The notes beneath the pieces were generated by a model. It ran no database searches and was not told where the DNA came from. It worked only from the letters and a program-made list of their open reading frames with translations. A program made the position numbers and the translations under genes. Positions 59,401-64,000 of a stretch of 64,000 bases of DNA are shown here, one piece after another. The stretch is from positions 874,333-938,332 of the forward strand of contig CAXAMN010013891.1 in the NCBI GenBank assembly GCA_963970005.1, given 5' to 3'. Origin of the DNA: Durusdinium trenchii (lineage: Eukaryota; Sar; Dinophyceae; Suessiales; Symbiodiniaceae). How positions within the stretch are numbered: position 1 is the first letter of the stretch; every line of letters starts with the position of its first letter.

Positions 59401-61470
59401 AAGTGGACGTCTCGGACCCAGGATTGGTTGCTCCGCTGTACCTGGGCGGGATGGACTCTGGACTCACGAGCAGACGAGAGGGTGATTGAACTTGGGGTAG
59501 GTTGAGAGTGTCGAATCATTGAAGAGATCATGGCAATACATCAGGCCTCGTGATCTTTTTGCGCGATGGATATGTTAAGAAAGTAACTAGGCCTCCATTG
59601 ATCCATGGTGAGCCATACCGCGGAGAGCACGGATGTGATTTAATCTCACAAACCTCACACAAGATGTGCGGGCATGTATGCAAGTGTCGCGGCGAGCACT
59701 TTCTTCTGGCTTTTCTGCATTTACTGCACATGGACGAATCAGTCACTAATAATCTCAACAGCACCTGAGAGATGCCAATAGAGCCTATAATAGAGCCCTT
59801 TTTCGAGGGGTGGCAGGGTCCTGAATGGGTGTTCCAACCGGTGAATCCCGTGGTAAGCACGCTGCCCAGAGACAGGTCTTGTGCTGGTAGGATTTGGGAT
59901 GAGGTGCTGGGTCCACGTCAGACTCTCAGGCTTCCGAAGGCTGAGAGGCCCAGGCCCGGTTGGGCGAAGAGAGTCCAAGATGACCCAAGGAACCTTGGGG
60001 TTTGAAACGTCAGGAAGTGGCCCCCTTGACATGCTCGCAACAGGATCTGTGTCAATGTAGTTGGATAGTAATGAGAGATGTTACACATGTACTACAGTTG
60101 AGAGCCACGCCTGACTTGTGAGAGAACTGTGCTTTGGCCATGAATCATGGCCTTTGTCTATGGCCACCAAATGGTGACTGGGGGGCCCAGCCACGTTTTT
60201 TCAACACTAGAGGCTCAACAAAACTGTCGCACAATGTTGTACAATGTTGTCCTGCTGCTATTGCCCCGATTGTGCCCCGATTCTGGTCTTTGATAGCTCG
60301 TCAAACCTGCCCGGAACGGGCGGGAGCCTGTATCGTCTACTTGCCTCCTTGCTTTCGCGCTTTTTCGTTGGTGACGAGTCCTGTCTCACACACGCCGTTC
60401 GTATCTTGCAGCAGCTGGGTCACTGTTTGGTGCAAAGCTCACGCATGCGGGGACCTGCCAGGATCCTGTGAAAAGATGCGCAGCAGGAATTTTGGGATCA
60501 TGTTAGCCTGCAGGGATCATCCAGTTTGATCTACCCGCCACCGGAGGGTGTTGTCCTGGTTGGATTGATGTTTGCTTGTTTTTTGTGCTGCTGAATGCAA
60601 ATCGATTGGTCGTCTCTTTGGGTTTCAAAGCTGTGTGCGGGCAGAATGTTGCATGCAGGTTGAACAGTGAGTGTCATTAGATGACCCGGCTCGCCCTCTT
60701 CTCAAACAGACAGGTGTGACAACCACGTCGGAACTGACAGGTGTGACAACCTTGCCTTGGCCAGATTTCTGTGAACCAGGTTCCATGGGAGAATGTATAT
60801 ACACCTGCCTAGAACATCCTAGAACCCATATGACCACGCTGTTTTGATAGGACAATACTATGTTTTGACTCCAAAACAGGGAGTCGAGTTCTGGGTAGAC
60901 ATATAAACCCAATAAATGAGCGGATCCATGGTTTATTGGTGTTAACGTTTCACAGGATTTGTGGCCCCCTTTTTTTTTCTCGTTGGGTCACTCTCTAAAC
61001 TCTAGGTGGTGGATGTGGCCTCGATTGCTGCACATGCACTGGCACAAGCGGCCACGGAAGAGGCGCCGAAGCAGAGGGGAGGAGTCAGAGGAGTTTGGGG
61101 GCTAGCGATAGGAAGCATTGGGGGGGGCATTGCTGAAGCCTGAAGGATATTGAAGGGTGCATGAGTTGGAGGCCACTTTGGACTTGAGCCATTGAGGGAT
61201 ATGAAGTCCTTTGGATGCTTACTGGCTTACTGTGAAATAGTCCTGAGCCGTAGGTTCCTGATGATTCCTTAACTTTTACAGTGGGTTCAGAGCAGATGGC
61301 ACAATCCCCAATGTCGTTGGTTTTGCTATGGCCCCAAAATACAAGATATGTTGGGGTGCCAGTGCCATCGAACCTCTGAAACCACTGTAGATGGAATGGC
61401 ATTCTACAGTGCCAACTCAAAAACAATTGTTGGAATGGCACTGTAGTAGAATTCCTACTCTGAAAACACC
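56464..61470. other. No supported gene
   Basis: Plus frames near 58140-58230 (MAGAAATQTAKGNLERLAP) and 58420-58565 are moderately protein-like but unassigned. (CT)n/(AT)n runs lie near 57769-57790. GACAGGTGTGACAACC is duplicated at 60709 and 60738. Confidence 0.35.
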
Positions 61471-61576
61471 CCCAGACACTCCATGGGACTGGCATATGCT
61501 CCATACATTGACCCCTCTGGCACCACCCCTGGCCTGATCGGCAGTCCTATGGCAGTCCCATGGGTCGTGTCTGGGA
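61471..61576 (+). mobile_element. Family B TIR element, copy 4
   Basis: A 106 bp copy nearly identical to copy 3 except CCCCTGGCCTGATCGG in place of CCCCAACTGATCGG. The element lies in the same orientation as all other copies in the window. Confidence 0.88.
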
Positions 61577-62284
61577 TCTTTGGTTAGACGGTTTTTGTCT
61601 CGTTGGTTCCGTGGAGCCATGGGTTTATCCTCGAAAACCTTCGAAAGAGGAATTGACTGACGGTGCGAGGGTTCAGAGGTTTGTTCCGGTTGGCAGTGTG
61701 GGGCGAAGAGGTTTTCTTTAGGAACCAACCACTTGGCAGGTTTTGACACCACTTGGCAACATGTCTTGAATACTTCCCACAAACTTGGCCAGCCAGAACC
61801 TTTTGCAGCCAGAGTCAGCACCTCTTCAGACCGACTTCACTCGGATCGTGCTGAAAAGGCCTCCGGTTTGCCCCTTTGGCCGCCCAGGCGCTTGAAAAGT
61901 CGCTATCACCGCAGGAGGCGCCGAGCCGACGGAGGGCAAGAACAGAGCTGGAATCGTCGGGAGGAGGCAGTCCCTTTGGACCTCAAAAACCTATGAACCT
62001 GACGATCCCTCCTTTTGGGGGAGTCAAGACATGGTTCTTGCATTTTTGCCCTATCAAAACAGAGGTCATATGGCTTAAGAGATCATGTTACGGTGCGTCC
62101 TTTGGAGGTCCTTCAAGAAGTAGTCGCATTCCTTGGAAGCAAGCCAATTCTGTCATTGACGGCATCCTCCTTGAAGTATGGCAACAGGAGTCTAGGGATA
62201 TCTCGACAATTCTCAGCTACAAGCGGTCACTTCTGTTGCGGATTGATTTGTCCTGGCCAAGATGGCCCTTAGATACCACTGATA

Positions 62285-62970
62285 TACCCGTTGAAATTTC
62301 CTTTACAAAATCAACCTACCTGGGTAACAAAAAGAGCTTCGATATTGTAAAGAAAAAAGTTTGTTTCCAGGTTCCCGTTTTTGTGGGGGTGGGGAGGTTG
62401 ATTTTGTAAGGGCAGCATTTCTTCTTGGGGCTGTTGATTTTGTAAGGAATTGATATGTTGGTATGGATGTCAAAAGTGCCACACTGGTGAGGGTGGGGTC
62501 CTTGATTCTATGCAAGTTTTAGGGTGGGGTGGTTGTCATGGACCGTCGATTCTGTAATCGATTGACCTGCTGTAAAGCATGGACGTTTGATTTTGTAGTG
62601 GGTTGAGCTGCAAGAACATGAAAGGATAAACCGTGAGAGCTGTGAGACGAATCGTATCGTATCGATTCGTATCGTATCGTATCGTCTCGATGATGTCGCG
62701 CCGTTGAATCATTACAAAATCGTTTGTTTTTCCCAATCCAGGTTTAATGATTGAGATTTGTTATCTTGTTTGAGGCCTCGGGGTGGTTGATTTTGTAATT
62801 GTACTGAGCCATGTCAACAGAGTGCCTATGATTTTGTAAAGACTATATTTTGAGACTCGGGTAGTTGATTTTGTAATATCGGCTTGAGAGTTGTCCCTTG
62901 CCTGCGTCCTGGGGGGTTTGATTTTGTAAAGCTTTTCAGATTGGCGAACCTGGGGTGGTTGATTCTGTGG
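62285..62970. repeat. Field of recurring TTGATTTTGTAA motifs
   Basis: GTTGATTTTGTAA or close variants occur on plus at 62397, 62433, 62545, 62585, 62786, 62827, 62863, 62917 and 62958, and inverted (TTACAAAATCAA-like) near 62304 and 62714. Several are preceded by GGGGTGG. Spacing is irregular (36-200 bases), so it is not a simple tandem array. A TATCG/ATCGT pentamer run (62650-62688) lies within it. Confidence 0.75.
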
Positions 62971-63063
62971 CACATTTTTTCGAGGGGGATCCACGATCTA
63001 TATTAGACAAGTTGCCCAAATACTATATTATAGAATTGGATACTTTCTAGTATACTTTCTCCT

Positions 63064-63528
63064 TCATACGTTGTTGATTTTGGCCATTTCCCTGCCCAAA
63101 CTACTTATGCTAACAGCGTACAATGTCCTCATCATTTGGAAGGCGACTTTGGCATGTGGGAAAGCCACCGGATGCGACTCTCGACTCAAACGCGTCGGTC
63201 TGGCACTTCCATGAAGCTTTGCCCCAGCTTCGCCACAGACGATGAAAACCATTGCAAACTGGCGAGATTCTAGGTCAATCCAAGACACACTATGGAACGA
63301 AGAAGAGTAGAAGCACTTTTTGCAAGGCATAGAGTCCGTCTCTAATGAGTCTACTATACGAGCCAGATCGGGCCAGTCAGTTTGCTTTGCCCAGTAATAC
63401 TGGCTTTGACACTTAATGATTTCGCATTGGATGCATTCATCCGAGGTGATGTCATAACTTGGGTTAAGCCACAATCCTACACAGTCAGGCAAGTGGAATC
63501 CCCTGGGCGGACTCACCCTCGTCCCCAA
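63064..63528 (-). CDS. Hypothetical 154-codon frame
   Basis: An open minus frame reads DECIQCEIIKCQSQYYWAKQ, then MPCKKCFYSSSFHSVSWIDL and FPHAKVAFQMMRTLYAVSIS to a stop at 63064. It has two Cys-x2-Cys pairs and protein-like composition, but no family or splice support; third positions are not GC-biased. It might be an exon of a cluster-type gene or chance. Confidence 0.25.
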   Translation of the reverse strand: MGTRVSPPRGFHLPDCVGLWLNPSYDITSDECIQCEIIKCQSQYYWAKQTDWPDLARIVDSLETDSMPCKKCFYSSSFHSVSWIDLESRQFAMVFIVCGEAGAKLHGSARPTRLSRESHPVAFPHAKVAFQMMRTLYAVSISSLGREMAKINNV

Positions 63529-64000
63529 CCTGCATCCAACTCAAATGACCATCTCTGGGGTCTGACTAACCCTGTAGATGATCTCCTATTATTCCACATC
63601 CAATGTCAGCGCGCTTCCTGGCTTGTTCTAGAAGACCAAGTTCCCAAGTTCCCGCCAGGTACTACTTGGGCACCACGCTCAGTTGGTCTCATGCACCATC
63701 TATATCTACCATTCCATATCCATTGAAACCTGGTCGTTCTGAGAGCATCTCTTCCACCTCTCCGTCCTTCTTCCCGGCCGCGCCGCCCATGGAGTGGCTC
63801 CGCCGCACGGCGCAGCGATGGGTCTCCAAGTCCATGGAAAAGGAAGCGACTTTCCGGCGCGGTGCGTGCGGCGCACCGTCGCGGGATGCATGGTTCCCAT
63901 GGCCGTGGCGTTTTGGATGCTTTTGTGTTTTGTTGTTTGGGGAGAGGCAGGGTGTTGAAAAGCGCTCATAGCTGCTCTTATCCACTATGGAAACGCTGCA

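Noticed and set aside
61185-61205. CTCAATGGCTCAAG on minus, resembling the 3' end of the dinoflagellate spliced leader
   Set aside because: Only about nine bases match the leader, and no downstream gene on that strand starts there.
1-64000. Search by eye for tRNA, rRNA, CRISPR and origin-like structures
   Set aside because: None recognised; tRNAs cannot be excluded without a covariance-model scan.

Overview
This window looks like nuclear DNA of a dinoflagellate, most likely of the Symbiodiniaceae type. Three things support this. Reconstructable introns begin with GA, GC or GT and end in AG, usually with a G on both sides of the junction. Several protein families present here are ones I remember as greatly expanded in Symbiodinium-like proteomes (recall, not a search). 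Genes are sparse and sit in repeat-rich DNA full of short inverted-repeat elements and microsatellites. No rRNA, tRNA, CRISPR, bacterial operon or plastid gene was seen, and no promoter or terminator could be defined.

Layout. 1-2.3 kb: minus-strand, multi-exon RG-rich gene running off the left edge. 2.9-3.7 kb: plus-strand last three exons of an enoyl-CoA hydratase/isomerase (crotonase) ending in the peroxisomal signal SKL. 3.7-20.9 kb: mostly non-coding, with several small terminal-inverted-repeat elements, one isolated exon (7.4 kb), a decayed post-reverse-transcriptase region of a LINE-like retroelement (13.1-14.3 kb), a possible ankyrin remnant and a 10-N gap. 21.06-35.05 kb: the densest coding region, five consecutive genes all on the minus strand. 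In transcription order they are an AT-hook/RG-rich protein, a FYAGVG (methyltransferase-motif-like) protein, a basic-tailed multi-exon protein, a GIY-YIG-like protein and a large protein with a Tnp2/CACTA-transposase-like motif layout. 35-64 kb: repeat-rich, with a few GC3-rich candidate exons on plus (a possible lectin-like pair near 38 kb, one exon at 50.3 kb), four copies of one ~104 bp element, a long TCTA-type microsatellite with a second 10-N gap, and a field of recurring TTGATTTTGTAA motifs near 62.4-63 kb.

How it fits together. The 21-35 kb cluster is the main biological feature. All five genes point the same way, belong to dinoflagellate-expanded families, share the GA/GC/GT-AG intron style, and use less GC-biased third codon positions than the crotonase and other plus-strand exons. 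Nuclease-like, methyltransferase-like, transposase-like and DNA-binding-like proteins side by side suggest either a large undescribed mobile element or a recurrent gene module. That link is inference. Exon boundaries given with '~' are approximate; the others were read from splice signals and reading-frame continuity.
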